From Limnanthes douglasii subsp. nivea (Eukaryota; Streptophyta; Magnoliopsida; Brassicales; Limnanthaceae), in assembly GCA_036936605.1 (NCBI GenBank), contig JAUPFV010000001.1, positions 73,675,910 to 73,739,909 of the forward strand: DNA of 64,000 nucleotides, written 5' to 3'. Positions within the stretch are counted from its first letter, which is position 1; every line of letters begins with the position of its first letter. Below are positions 12,450 to 25,262 of this stretch, piece by piece. The notes beneath the pieces were generated by a model. It searched no databases. It worked only from the letters and a program-made list of their open reading frames with translations, and was not told the DNA's origin. A program made the position numbers and the translations under genes.

Positions 12450-13660
12450 ATGGTAGTAACTAGATCAGGGATTGAGGGAGACATTCCGGAGCAAAGCGGG
12501 GCAACGGACCACTACCCGCCATTAAGGAAAGATCAGTTGCCTCTTGTCGCAACCACCAGCCCGGATGTGGTTAAAGCAGTCCACGTTGAAGTAATCTCAC
12601 AAATAGGAAAGCAAATAGTTGCAACCGGACCGGAAACCGCACCACCAGAAAATGTAGCGGTCCTCACTGTATAAGAAGCAACAGGTGACAACCCGGTGGC
12701 ATTACCGATGGTCAGACTGTTGGAACAACAACTTCAGCACTTGTAGCAGGAACAGTATAGGATAGCATGTGAGTGGGATGCCAAAGAACATGCCATGTGT
12801 GCTGCCATGGCCGGAATGAATAACGTTTTGCATGCACTAACAGTCAATGTTCGGGAAACTAGTCGGGCGAACCATCAATATGGACCTGATGCCAGTCGGG
12901 CTAACTGGATGGATCGATCTTCCAAGCGTGAATACAGGGTAGAAGAAGAATGAGAAAATGGGGGCAAGAAGCACTCCAAATATCAGGAACCACCCTAGGA
13001 GACACGACCCAACGCATCGAAAAAGGTCAAGGAGGACGAGGGCGTACAGTACAATCAAGTGTGACCAAAAATGTCCACCTACATCCTTAATGAGTCTCCA
13101 TTCGTGGAAAAAAATCTCGAAGCCCAGCTACCCAATAAATTTTACCTTTTTATAATGGAATGGGAGACCCAATAAGGCATCTGGAGAAATTTTACAATAT
13201 GATGATGACTTTTAACCTCGATGATGCTATGCTCTGCCGAGCCCTGTCTATGACTCTCAAATTTAACGCAACGGACTGGTTCAACAGCCTACCCAAAAGG
13301 TCTATTTACGAATTCTCCAGTATGTGGAGAGATTTTAGAGAGAGATTTGTGGGCAACAAGGAACTCCGATGCGAGTGAGACTCAATTATGGACGTATATC
13401 AAAGTCGAGGTGAGTTATTAAAAAGTTATGTTAAACTTTTTGTCCACTCTATGAATGCTTTGCTAGATCTGGAAAAACATATGGTTGTTTCTTTCCTCAA
13501 GAGAGACCTCAATCGACGAGGGGAGATGTATGCTGATTTAATCAGATACCTAACGGAAAAGATGGGAGATCTACTAGCTCGAGCAAACATGTTCATCCGA
13601 GTGGACGATCGTAGGAAAAGGGACTCGCCGGATCAACATGTTTTGGATCCTAACTGAGGG
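12450..13660 (+). pseudogene. gag: gag of the gypsy element, broken
   Basis: The frame starts at 12450 with MVVTRSG, a start often seen in this lineage, and hits a stop at 12674. The retrotransposon-gag core is at 13160-13378 (IRHLEKFYN, WFNSLPKRSI, FRERFVG). It continues in the same frame after a TGA at about 13379 with LLKSYVKLF and a C-terminal part to 13657. At least two nonsense changes make it non-functional. Confidence 0.8.
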
Positions 13661-14219
13661 CCATAGGAGCGGAAAAGGACAGATGAGGGGTCTCGATGGG
13701 ATATCATTCATCGACCAACGCACTATCAGAACCCCTCGCGATGATTCACCCTACTGACCGAGACAATTTTGGTCATTTATGACTGAACAAAGGGAAGAAT
13801 AAAGTATCAGATCCGGCAAGTGATGAGAGCGCCCGGTTTTAAACGATCAAATCGGTAGTTCTGTTCCTACCATAATAACCACGATCACACAACTGATCAA
13901 ATGTTGGCAGCTCATAGAGGAATTTCAGAGGCTTATAAATAACGATGAACTTGTCCGCTTCATTAAGCAGCAAGATCGCGATCACCAGCTCAAGTAGAGG
14001 GATGAATTGCGTCTGCCTGAGGAAATATGTAGAGCACTACCTTTGCCTGATCCTGTTGATGACCCATGAGAGACTGAGTAGCCCACCGATGATCCTCAAG
14101 ACTCGGTTGAGGATTTAGTGGCAGAGGGCCACACCTTACGGTTAAGTAACAACCTAGATTCTACTTTTAAGCAACTATTACTTGAACTTTTAGAAAAAAA
14201 AATAATATTTTTGCATGGG

Positions 14220-16680
14220 ACTGACGTGTTAGGGGTTGACACCTCTATTATCCGTCATGAATTATTGATCGACTCATAAGCCAAACCAGTATAGCAGAAA
14301 CAACGTTCATTTTTCGTTGAGAAGCAAGAGGCTATGAGCATCGAGGTGGCTAAATTGTCTTGGTTTGGACATATTCGACGAGCACGGTATCTGGTCTGGT
14401 AGCAAACCTTGGTGTTAGTAAAAAAGAAGGAGGTTAGTGGCGCATGTGCATCGACTTCACCAATCATAATCTAGCATGCCCCAAAGATGCATTCCACCTA
14501 CCTCGTATTGATCAACTAATGGATTCAAACTCGGGTTGCGAGTTACTTTCTTTTATGGATGCTTATTCAGGTTATAGTCATATCGGACTTAACCCATTAG
14601 ACAAAGAACATACATCATTCTAAACAAAGCGAGGCATCTACTGTTACACTGTGATGTCATTCGGCTTAAAGAATTTCGGCTCCACTTACCAACGGCTAGG
14701 GAATCACACTTTCAACTAGCACTTGGGAAAGTATATGGAGACATATATCAATAAAATGATCATCAAAACACACATCACCGATAAGTAGCTCGAAATACTT
14801 CAATCCGTTTTCGACCTACTACGGCGATTCGATTTGAAGCTTAACCTGGTGAAGTGCTCATTTGGTGTAAAAAGTGGCAAGTTCTTAGGCTATATAGTCA
14901 GTAAGAGAGGTATTGAAGCTGATCCTACCCAGCTGCGTGCGGTCATAAAAATGGCACCACCTCAAAATGTCAAAGAGGTCCAGTGTCTGACGGGACACCT
15001 AGCAGCATTATCCAACTTTATTTCCAGAGTTTCAGATAAAAGCTACCCTTTCTTCGAAATTCTCTGAGAGGCTAAAAATCTGCATCAACGGAGAAGTGCA
15101 ACAGGGCTTTCGAGAAATTAAAAAACTATCTCGCATCGCCGAAAATACTATCGGCATCAGCGGAAGATGAGCCGTTGTTTTTGTACTTATGTGTCTCACC
15201 TTTCTCTGTTAGTGCAGTCTTGGATCGAGAGCCAGCTGGTGTTCACCGGCCTCAACGGTAGGTGAATTCAAATTTTCAGCAGTGATATACGACCAAGTCT
15301 TCTGGCTGGAAAACTCAGTCGCCGATTCCCTGGCCAAAGCCGCAGCCTTAGAAGAGCACGCCCTCATCCTCATGCAATAACTACTAACTACAGAACTTCG
15401 CAGTGAGAGCGATACCATACACACAATCGAAATTGCTAGCGATTGGAGAAAACCTTACTTATTATACATCAATTCTGGTGTTCTTCCGCCCAATAAGATG
15501 GGGGCTCGGCTCTTTAAATACGGTCTTCCAAGTACTGTGAGTTAGATAACATTCTATACCTAAAAATTTCAACACGACCTCTACTATATTGCCTCGATCG
15601 AACAAAAGCTACTTTAGTTCTACACGACCTAGATGCTAGAGAGGTTGGGGCACATTTTGGTTACCGTAACCTCATTTGATGTTTGCTATTAGCCGAATAT
15701 TACTGGCCAGAATTGGCCATCAATGTTAAGCGACTCGTCCAATAATGCTATCAATGTCAACAATTTTCCAATACAGGTTGCCTTCCAAGCGAGCAGATAT
15801 AGTCGATGGTTGTCCCTTGCCCTTTTGATAAATGAGACATCGACCTAGTAGGGCCACTCCATATGGCTATTGGCAAGCGACAATTTCTGGTAGTTGTGGT
15901 GAATTACTTTTACAAATGGGTTGAATCTAAACCTTTTTTTCCACACTCGAGCTCATGAGATATGTGACTTCCTTCACCATCAAATTTTGGCTAGGTTTAG
16001 AATACTTCGCATCATGATGACGGACAATGACCCTCAGTTTCAAAACACAATGGTCACGACATTTTGCAAATATTCTAGGATCGACCAACACTTCTCCAAA
16101 GCATACTAACCTCAGGAAAATGGCCAGGTCAAAGTCACCAACTGTACCATCTTGGAAGGGAGTAAAAAGAAGCTTGAAGGAGCCAAGGGTAAGTGGCCAT
16201 ACAAACTCAACGAGGTGTTATGGGCATATCGAACTACCCCGCGGACCAGGACTGGCGACACTCCTTTCGCCCTCATCTATGGCAGTGAAGTTATGGTGCT
16301 ACCAGAAATTATTATACCAATCCATCGAATCATCAGCTATGATGAAGACAATAATACTAGTAACCGAGCGATGAGCATGGATCTCAGTGAAGAACAGCAT
16401 GACCAAGCGCGTGTTCGGACAGAACACTACATGAGCCTGATGCGGGGATGCATTAATCCGCGCCTTAAACCCCATAGCTTCCAAGTAGGGATATGGCTAT
16501 GAAAAATGTTTTTCAAGGGTTCGGCGATAAAGCGACCGGCAAGTTATGACCAAATTGGGAAGGGCCATACACCGTTATATCCAAGGGACACACGGAAGCA
16601 TATCACCTCGCCGATGCGGAGGGACATGCATTGAAGCACTCTTGACACAGAAGTTACCTAAATTTGTATCGTCATGACTT
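14220..16680 (+). pseudogene. pol: pol of the gypsy element (RT, RNase H, integrase), broken
   Basis: RT begins at about 14225 (LGVDTSIIRHELLID) and includes CIDFTNHNLACPKD, the SFMDAYSGYSHI palm block and LKLNLVKCSFG with FLGYIVSKRGIEADP up to about 15067. The RNase H region (15080-15440) is eroded. The integrase core at about 15825-15935 reads DIDLVGPLHMAIGKRQFLV. Later blocks are TDNDPQFQ, ENGQVKVTN and WAYRTTPRTRTGDTPFALIY (about 16020-16290). Several stops and frameshifts break it. The protease is not recognisable. Confidence 0.85.
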
Positions 16681-17300
16681 GTAAATTAGAAGATGCGCTC
16701 TTTTTCCACCTGATGAGGCGGGAGGGTTTTTTAATGTGGCATCAAACTCTTCCTTATTATTTTAATATAATTTTAATTCTTTCTCCAATATGTGTGTTTG
16801 TTTGTTTAGTCATCTATGTCCTTACAATCGCAAACGGGTCTATGACCACGCCTACAGGCTACACAAAGAGCCATACTGAGCCTAGACCAATAAGTCCATT
16901 AATATGAACGGGTTAACTGGCCACACCTATGGGCTACGTAAAGGCAATACTGAGCCTCATACCTTGTACATGGTATAATTAAGCAAACTAATCAAGTATC
17001 AAGCCCTTATGGGGTCACGCAATGGGTCAAAACGTCCTCGCCGCGACCAAAGCTGAGGAGAAAGTCACACTCAAGTTACGCAATGAGCCATACTGAGCTC
17101 GACCTTGTAAGGACCTCTTTAGAGCATAATAATAACTTACAAACAAACATATTTTAAATCACAAGCCCGACATCAAACATCAAGGCCTACAGAAGACAAA
17201 TTCATACATTTAATAGTTTGAAATTAACGACGAGCATACAACATTGATGAGATTCTCCAAATTATACAACAAAAACACAAACTTGTACTAGTCGTTTGCA
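16680..17300. repeat. Degenerate short repeats between integrase and aORF
   Basis: A phrase of about 45-50 bp built on 'cacgcctacaggctac…gagccatactgagcc' recurs near 16839-16889 and 16916-16962. Weaker copies lie near 17012-17040 and 17074-17105. No coding frame is supported. Confidence 0.6.
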
Positions 17301-17349
17301 TAAAACAAAAAAAATTGTTTTACGCATTCGGCACCATGGCGGGACCGTT

Positions 17350-19800
17350 TGCATGTACCCTTGCGGATTCTACTTTGCTTTGTTGCACATCATCATCCTT
17401 AGCTGTTTAGATGGACATCTTCCCCAAACTTATTTTATATGCACGAGCTCAACGGTTGATGTGCTCCTTACTTTTGGAAGCACAATCACATATGCAAGTT
17501 TTTCCAATGAGCCCAGCCTCACGCTAGGGTTTAGTACGCGTAGCTCAGTCACAGCTTCTTTTTTATTCTTGGCCATCATCTCTATGGCCACTTCCATTAC
17601 ATGTCTCTCTAAATTCTCCAAGTCTGCCTCCGCCTTCCCCAAGAACTGTCTGCGTTGATGCTCTATTTTTGCCTTCAGTTCATTTACAGCAGCTGCTAAA
17701 TTCCCATTCTCCATCACTAGACCAGAAATGTGCTCTGCTTTCTCCTTCACCCTTTTAACTTGGGCCACATTCTGGGAAAGAAGATCAGCATCGTAAGACA
17801 TCAAGTCATCATTCATCTTAATGAGCCCATTGTTTTGCGCTATCAGAGCCGTATTTCCAGTGGTCAGTTATTTTCTCTTTTCCTCGCAAACATTTCGGGC
17901 ACCTTTGAGCGTGACCACTTCCTTCCGAAGCCCCTCATTTTCCAGAGTCGCTTTATCCTTTTGCGCCTTGGCTGACCCATAGGCATCTTTAAACCACGCA
18001 AGCTCGGTAGTTAAACCCTTTACTGACCCAAAGAACATCACTTCAGGCTTCCACTTCTCCATGGCCTCGTAATCAGCGTTTGACATGCGTCGGTAGGATA
18101 GCTCGACAAAATTATGATGCATATGTATCCACATCAATTGTGAGATCATTATTTTCATTTATCTATAAAAATAAAGGTTGTTGTGTAGAATAACTCAATT
18201 GCAAGCTCCACATGCCTCTACAATGTTTTGTTCATGGGCCTGCCATCGTAAAATAATAATTCCTAACACCTTTTGTGCTGCTCAAACATCAGTATCAAAG
18301 GACGTGGCATTACAATGTTTGAGGGTGGGAGCTCATCGGCCGCTTTGCTAGCTTGACTTGTCTCAGCTTCTTTATTTCCAGTAGGCAACTGATCCAGTCT
18401 CACTATATTTACGAATGAAGACCCGATGCCTACCCCTTCCACAAAGGAAAAAAACGGTTGGACATTTGTTGTCCTCACAAACTGCTCTATAATTTGAGCT
18501 AGCCCTTCGAGAAAATGCTTTACCCGCTCGTGTCCTTCACCACTTTCTTATGCTCGGCTCAGTTGACCATCCACTCGAGCCTCATATAGTACTATCACCT
18601 CAAAGGCTTTCCCACAGTTATGCTCTACCTTAGAGCCTGATACCTGGGCACCCTGCTTCTCTGGTACCCGAACCTCATCATCACTTTCTTCACCCACCAA
18701 CTGCAGCTTCCTCTTCATGAGAGGCATTGCGTCAACAATCATGTGAGATTTCTTTTGCAGAGTAATATCTTCATTATATGTCTCATCATCCTCTTCTCGG
18801 GCACGTCGAGTAATCTCTTTGATTACATCATCCCCAAATGAGGCACCATCATCTTTCTGCTGGTTTACCTCTTCATCTTCCTAAATAGCTAGCAACTCTC
18901 TTGCCTTCTCATTTTGACATAGCAAGAAAGAAGACCCTTTTGTCTTTTTTGATCTTTGACTTTGGGGAATCGCCAACCATACCCTTTTAATATTATGTTC
19001 AAGATACCTCTTTTTTTATCAGCCCATATTCTTTCTGAATTAGTCATTTCTCCACTATCAACCATACTTCATTTCCCGTTTTTGCAATCAGTAACTTGGG
19101 AATCGGCCACAACCTAGCACTCAAATAATTTACATGTGTGAACAACCGAGACGATTCTTGAAACCATGTGGAAGTGGCTAAATCTTTTACTTAGATCAAC
19201 AAATTTATGTATTATTTCGACAAACCTTCTATGCACCACTCTTGGTGCTTCGCTTCACCTGCACGAGCAAACAATTGCATTAACATTAGCATTTGTTAGT
19301 TAGGACTACAAGTTATACAGGTTTTTCTTTACATTTTGCTTTCCACTTTTGTTCGAACTGAAGATTCATGATCACACTCTCATGCTCTCAATTCCCCGAC
19401 ACAAATACAAAAGAATGTTTCCAAATATTTTCAGAAGTGGGAAGTCCAACTGTTTTCCTTACTCCGCTAAACTAGGTGTAAAAAATGGGGACTTTTCTAG
19501 TTTAGCTACATCAATGACATCAAGAAAATCTGCAAGGCAGACCATAATATCTAATATGCGGGAGCTCTATACAACACTAAGAAACATCCTCCACCCGTTC
19601 TCAACCAGTTGAGTGGGACATATGCCTATAGCGCTAAAGAAGTCTCGTATAAGAGAAGGTAAGGGCAGTCGTAGGCCGTATCGACAGCCAGTACCCTTAC
19701 TATTACATCATTGGGTATCCCGTACCTAGCCCTAAAACTCAAAAGACCGCTATCATCAATATACTCATATATCGGGGTTAGTCAAGAAAAATAGCTCTCT
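17350..19800 (-). pseudogene. Antisense extra ORF (aORF) of the Tat element
   Basis: Read from high to low coordinates. An N-terminal block at about 19790-19580 contains FRARYGIPNDVIVRVLAVD and, after a stop, PLNWLRTGG. I recognise this as the globular start of plant gypsy aORF proteins (plant-mobile-domain/transposase-like). A low-complexity middle part follows at about 18742-18260, with acidic and Ser-rich pieces. A long coiled coil ends it at about 18158-17430 (VKRVKEKAEHISGLV, LKAKIEHQRRQFL). Stops interrupt it. Its function is unknown in any lineage, and reading it as part of the retroelement rests on position and on these blocks. Confidence 0.6.
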
Positions 19801-19849
19801 AAGAAGGCCAGAATTTAATATTCCGACTCTTATGCTTTCACCATTTTTT

Positions 19850-21128
19850 CCTTCTTTTTCCCAGCTTTTTTCGAAGTCCTCACAGTTACTAGAATGACTA
19901 CAATGAGCCAACAGGGTATATAAGAACAATTAAATGGTGGGTATAACTCACAAACGAGCACCACTACCAGTAATGGGGTTTTATTTATCATGGTATACGA
20001 AAGATGGGTTCAACACCTACGATCGAGCGAAGAGGGTTCCACTATGCCAGTATCAGTAGTAAAGAAACATTTATGAATTTGGCTATATTTACATACCTTT
20101 TTCTACTGAAGACGATGAGCATTATTCGCTACAATGGGTGTTCATTACTGTAAAACCAATGTCTTTCTTTTATAAAGGTAAAGTGATTTTCCAACAAAAA
20201 ATATAATACTTTACAAATTCTAGATGGATATCAAGATTCCAATCTACTCTCCACTACACGCGTGATGTGATTGCAGTTGTCATTTTTCATTAAAACCTAA
20301 CACGTTTCCCCAAAACCCGAGCGTCATTTACATAAAAATGACGTTGGTGTCAAAATCGTGATACTTCTTGAAAGGGAAAATCATCACTGATAATTATATT
20401 TGATTGGAAATAAACCTGGAAAAACATTTCGGAAATTATTTTTATATTTTACAATATAATATCTTGGCACTTCACAAAAGCGTATGATACTATGTTTTGA
20501 CAGTTAAATTCTTGTATTTCACATATATAATTATATAAATATTGCAATTAGGTAGTGCACTATGTTTTGATACTTAAAATGTTATCTTTTGTACATATAG
20601 TTATAAATATTTCCCAAGTATGAAGTGCACTTATGTTAGCCTCAACTACGTGCTTTAATTGAATCCTCTCGTTCTGTTTGGACCTAGAATTTCTATAGAT
20701 GCGACACATATTATACCTCACCATGGATTACTTCTCACACATGTACTCTAAGAGTATAACGAGATGTAAAAATAAGAAATTGGTCGATGATCCATGTATC
20801 TAGCATAACTAGAAACTGCACGTGGTCTTTATATTGTGTTTCGAAGTTTTTCCTAAACGTCGGTCAATATCTGATACTACACAAACACCCTATGCGTACA
20901 AATCTATACGATAAATATCTCCAAGAAGGATCACATACTTATGTTTCATACCAATTTATTTTTCGGAATATATAGTGCATCCGAACAAGTACAACAAATA
21001 TGTTCGTGTTTCATGGGTGGCATTATCATTGGTAAGCTCGGGGTTGCTGTCATGGTATCTATGGCTGCCAAATATCATCTAGAGATAATTCAAACTTATT
21101 TTAACACATTTTTAATTTCCAATAATAT
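19850..21128. other. AT-rich non-coding spacer with a short duplicated block
   Basis: No gene is seen. An imperfect duplication at about 20460-20640 repeats a block containing 'actatgttttgatacttaaa' and a tail like 'cacatatataattataaat', with a period of roughly 90 bp. The 3' LTR of the gypsy element was searched for here by eye and not found. Confidence 0.45.
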
Positions 21129-21419
21129 CTAGAATAATTCTTCGTAACCTACTCTCAACAGATTGTTAACCCGACGATGATGCTCCGTTTTTAAAATACT
21201 ATCTAAAATATTTAAAATATTATTGATGACCCTCAACCCCGTAATAACGTGCACATCAACTAACTTTATGGTAATTTCACCGAACTGTAAATTGAATTTA
21301 TTGGTATATGAATGTAATGTCTTAATTAAAACCTTGATAGTGGGAAAATTGAGACTAAAATTAGCCAAAGGCTCTATAAGATTCTCAAATGACGTTGCAT
21401 CCAAATAGGAAATACTCAC
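21129..21419 (-). pseudogene. Plant mobile domain (PMD/MAIN-like) fragment
   Basis: A 96-codon frame contains FNLQFGEITIKLVDVHVITG, which matches the diagnostic block of the plant mobile domain (family pattern F-x-L-P-x-GE-x-TITL-x-DV-x-x-x-LGL). Only this piece is present and no flanking PMD sequence is found, so it is a transposon-derived relic. Confidence 0.6.
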
Positions 21420-21879
21420 TTTAATATACCGGACTCCATGATTTCAAGCATCTATAACAAGTGTATAATCGCATGATCATTCTCTTACAACATAAATTTA
21501 AAAATGTTATGTAAATGGTATCCCTTTTCTACAACATAAAATTAGCAAGTTTAATATTACATCACTTATCTATATTTTATAGGGCACGTATTTTTTGAAA
21601 CTAAAAAAAACATTAGTATCAGAGTTAGAGAGATATTATTTTTTACACCGTATAGTTTAGAAGACACTACACTTGTATCTCGTAGTTGAACATAAGATGA
21701 TCCTATAGGCATATCATCATTTGTTATTTTCTACGTGTTTTAACTATGTGAAATTACTAGCTATTTCTATCATCAAATTCTGCTTCTTGACTTGTGTGGT
21801 ATGCGATCCGTGAAACTCATCCATAATTTGATCCAAAACAAAAAAAATGTTAAGGTTTTGAATGTAGTATTTCTCAATA

Positions 21880-22790
21880 TTTTTGCATCACAAATACTAC
21901 TAGTTTCACTTATGAATATTGTTTTGCAATTATAATTACCTAGATTTCACAAATTTATATGGTTTTTCATATTCCTAACTTAAGTTTGAAAACGATAAGA
22001 ACAAGTATCTAAACTCAATATTTCACGTAAATTTTGCTACCACAACATCAAAAAAAATATAGGTTCTAACAAAATAAGTACATATGTGGTTAAAATGATA
22101 GAAATATATTCGCCATTACATTGACGACATAGTTAGTTTTATTCATCAACTAGGTGGCGAAATAAGTAAGGAAGTTTTTGCATATATTTTATACACAGTT
22201 TCACATTATATTCATTAAATTTCATAAATAATATTGTATACTTTTGTATTAATGTCTAGGTTTGGAAACGATGAGAACAAACATCTATAGTCAATATTTT
22301 ATGTAATTTTTACTACCACTACACCAAAACAACATATGGGTCCCAATAAAAATAATAGATATGTGGTTGGAGCGGTAGAATATAATTTATCATTACACTC
22401 GTGACGTAATTAAATTTATTTACCAATGATGTGACAAAATAAGTAAGGTAGATTTTGCATATAATATTTCCCAACATTCTTGTTACATCTCAATATTTTT
22501 TATACTACAAGGTTTCACGTATAATTTCATGCATGGTTTCATATTTTATAATTACTTAAATCTCGCATATATGGTTTCAGAATTTTATATTCCTTACCTA
22601 GGTTTGAAAATAATAAGAACAAGAATCTAAAAATAATATTTCACATACATCTTGGTAGCGCAATACCAAAATAACATATGAGTCATAACAAAACTAACAA
22701 ATCAGTGGTTTGGATGGTTAAAAATAAATTGTGAGTTGATCGGTGATATAATTAGTTTTATTCATCACACATGTGGCGAAATATATTAGA
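21880..22790. repeat. Degenerate tandem triplication, 275-340 bp units
   Basis: Three diverged units share ordered landmarks. A block like 'gtttgaaaacgataagaac' is at about 21987, 22261 and 22603. A block like 'ggcgaaataagtaaggaag' is at about 22157, 22434 and 22775. Spacing is about 275 bp and then about 341 bp, so the third unit carries roughly 65 extra bases. No coding frame is found. Confidence 0.75.
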
Positions 22791-24035
22791 ACAATTATCA
22801 ATTAAATTGGCAAACGATGGTAAGAAATGTTTCAGTATTCGATCGATTTTGTTTTCAAATTGTCCATAATTCAGATGAGGCATAAGTTTGTATGAATTGG
22901 TTAAAATACGATGAATTTCGAGGCCATGTAGGAAATATGATAATTTCGCAAAACAAATGTAGTTTAGGTTCCACGATTTTAATAATATATAATTTTGCAA
23001 TTCAAGAATCCTGATTTCGCAAGCTATGTTTTATTAAAACATATACGATGCCAAGTTTCGCACCTAAAATACACTAAGTATAAAAAATCTTGTATTACCA
23101 AAATGACTAACATCATGTACTAAACTATATCAAATTTAAATATATTGTTCTTTGCAACATATATATCTTAGGTTTCGTAAATAAAAACATCTTCTTATTT
23201 ACCAATGTCATGGTGAAGAAAAATATAAATATTTGTATTTTTTGTTTCACTTACAGCCTCATTCGATGGTCGAAATCGGCTCGAGATAAAGGTATAAAAA
23301 TTATTACTATATCTTACAAAATACAAATCCATGGTGTCATAAATATTAGATATTTTTTGTGTTAACGAGGAAAAAATTAAGATATTCAAAACCACTAACC
23401 TCTAAACTGATAAATTGGAGATGGATTTGTCGAAAACAAGCAGCGTGGACGTCGGTGTGAGTTTGTAGTTCACAGAGAAGTTGAACATATTTTACAAAAA
23501 TAACTTAATTCTCGTAACTATATTTAGTCATTCAATTTATATGTATGGGGTGTGTAGAATAATATTTTCCTCTAAAACGGTAAAACGGTAACTACGAACA
23601 GTAAAAGAAATCGTTTTTAGTAACATTATGAATAGTCAAATTGTATATTTTTACGGAGAGAGTTTGTTACAACAAAACAACCATTAATGACTATTGTTTA
23701 ACTGTTATGAATTTTGTTGTGGTGACCACTCTTGTCATTGCGATGAAAGTCCCTCATTTTCGTAGCCACTACATACGTTCGAGTAAGTTAACCCTTTTTT
23801 GACATTTTTGCTTTAGGTTAGCTACGTATATTCTTTTCTTAATTTGCTTTTCCGATCTTAGGTTAATTCCGACTATCTTAATTTTCTTTTCCGATCTTAG
23901 GTTAATTCCGACTATCCGAACACATTCTTCAATTTCAGTCATTTCATCGGATTAATATTTCAACAATTCTCACTTAATTAAATTAAATGATATATTTTAT
24001 GTTTTTATTTGAAATAATTTTTTCAAGTAACTCAT
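22791..24035. other. AT-rich spacer with one 39-bp tandem duplication
   Basis: No gene is recognised. A perfect-looking 39-bp direct duplication is at 23838-23915 (copies start at 23838 and 23877, each ending GGTTAATTCCGACTAT), with one or two differences. Confidence 0.6.
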
Positions 24036-24044
24036 TTTTCGATA

Positions 24045-24979
24045 GGGTGAAGCTATTTCCTCCATTAGATTTATTATTTCCTCCATCTTAAATTTCTAAA
24101 AAACAACTAACATTTGTTTTTACATTTTTGTCCTTAATTTACTTTCTAATTTATATTTTGATGCCATCGTCCACTATCTAACCCTAATTCTAACAAACAC
24201 ATAATGAAGTCAAATTACAGCCAATATATATCATTTAACTTCTAAAATTAAACTTTAAATACCAAAAAAAACTTAAGTAGCTTAAAAATTAATCATGGAA
24301 AAGGAAAAAACCTAAACCAAAGATTCAACACCTAAAAACACCCCCAATCAACCGACAAGATAATTTAATTTGTAAAAATGGCAACGAACAAAAATCAATA
24401 AAAAAAAAGTTAAAGTTTTTTTAGTAAATAAATCAAAAACAGATGTCCAAAGTTTTGTAAAAGTAACTAGATACTAAAAAACCAAAAATTTGTTCTTGGA
24501 ACTCAATATGCGGGAAAACAAATTTATAGCAAAAGAGTTTCGAGAACTGTAATTATTTTTTCTGCATATCGAGTTTGTAGAACTCGCTATACAGAGTACA
24601 ACCGACTTCCTGGAACTCTTACCAACCGATAGATTAAAAAAGATTTAGGAGAGATTTTTACCTTTGATAGATTTCTTCAATCGAAAGTGGTGGCTAGGTT
24701 TTTTTTCTCGGTTAGAAGAGCTAATGGTTGTATATTTATATTAATAGGATTAGAGTTTATGGGTGGAAGTAAATATTGTGGGTAGAAGGTTGCTGGAAAA
24801 AAAAATTAAGGTAGATATAGTGTTTGGATAGTTGTTGGAGAAGAAGGTGAATCTGAGTGTTTGGAGTAAAATTAAAATAAGGGCAAATTAATAATTTCTT
24901 TTATGGAGGAAATAACAAAGTGGAGTCTTTTTTGAAATACGGGGGAAATAAAAAATCTTATGGAGGAAATAGCTTCACC
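24045..24979. mobile_element. 935-bp MITE with about 44-bp TIRs and 9-bp target duplication
   Basis: Left end GGTGAAGCTATTTCCTCCAT (from 24046) and the reverse complement of the right end (from 24979) match over about 39 of 44 bases. The direct repeat TTTTCGATA flanks it at 24036-24044 and 24980-24988. A 9-bp target duplication and long TIRs are typical of Mutator-like non-autonomous elements. The interior has no coding frame that I recognise. Confidence 0.85.
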
Positions 24980-25262
24980 TTTTCGATATCATCCAAAATT
25001 TTAATGAGCTAAATTTTTATAAATTTTTAATTATCTTTTTAAGTGTACGACGACATCATCTAAAATTTCAATAAGTTAAATTTTTATTTTTTCATTGCGT
25101 TTAAATTATATTAAATATTATTTAAACGTTCCCATGAAAACCAACACACCTCATAAATAGAAATTAATATTAGTTCTACAAATACAAGGTGCATTATATA
25201 ATTACAAATATAGTTATATATTTTATTTTTTGTATTCACAAATCACAATCCAACAAATTTAC

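Larger units (their letters stand above)
11790..19850 (+). mobile_element. Broken Ty3/gypsy retrotransposon, Tat lineage, with antisense extra ORF
   Basis: Order on the plus strand: LTR end and primer-binding site (about 12.3-12.41 kb), gag (12.45-13.66 kb), RT/RNase H (14.2-15.45 kb), integrase (15.5-16.6 kb), a repeat-rich spacer (16.7-17.3 kb), then a minus-strand aORF (17.35-19.8 kb). Position and content of the aORF match the extra antisense ORFs known from Tat-lineage (Ogre/Retand-type) elements. Every coding block has stop codons, so this copy is dead. I could not find a 3' LTR matching the 5' side, so the right boundary is a guess. Confidence 0.8.

Noticed and set aside
19850..20500. 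Search for the 3' LTR of the gypsy element
   Set aside because: No stretch matched the 5' LTR end near 12.25-12.39 kb, so no LTR pair is claimed.
22500..23180. Scattered 'tttcgca' and 'ggtttca' words resembling the core repeat
   Set aside because: They lack the CTATCA half and regular spacing, so they are at the level expected in AT-rich DNA.
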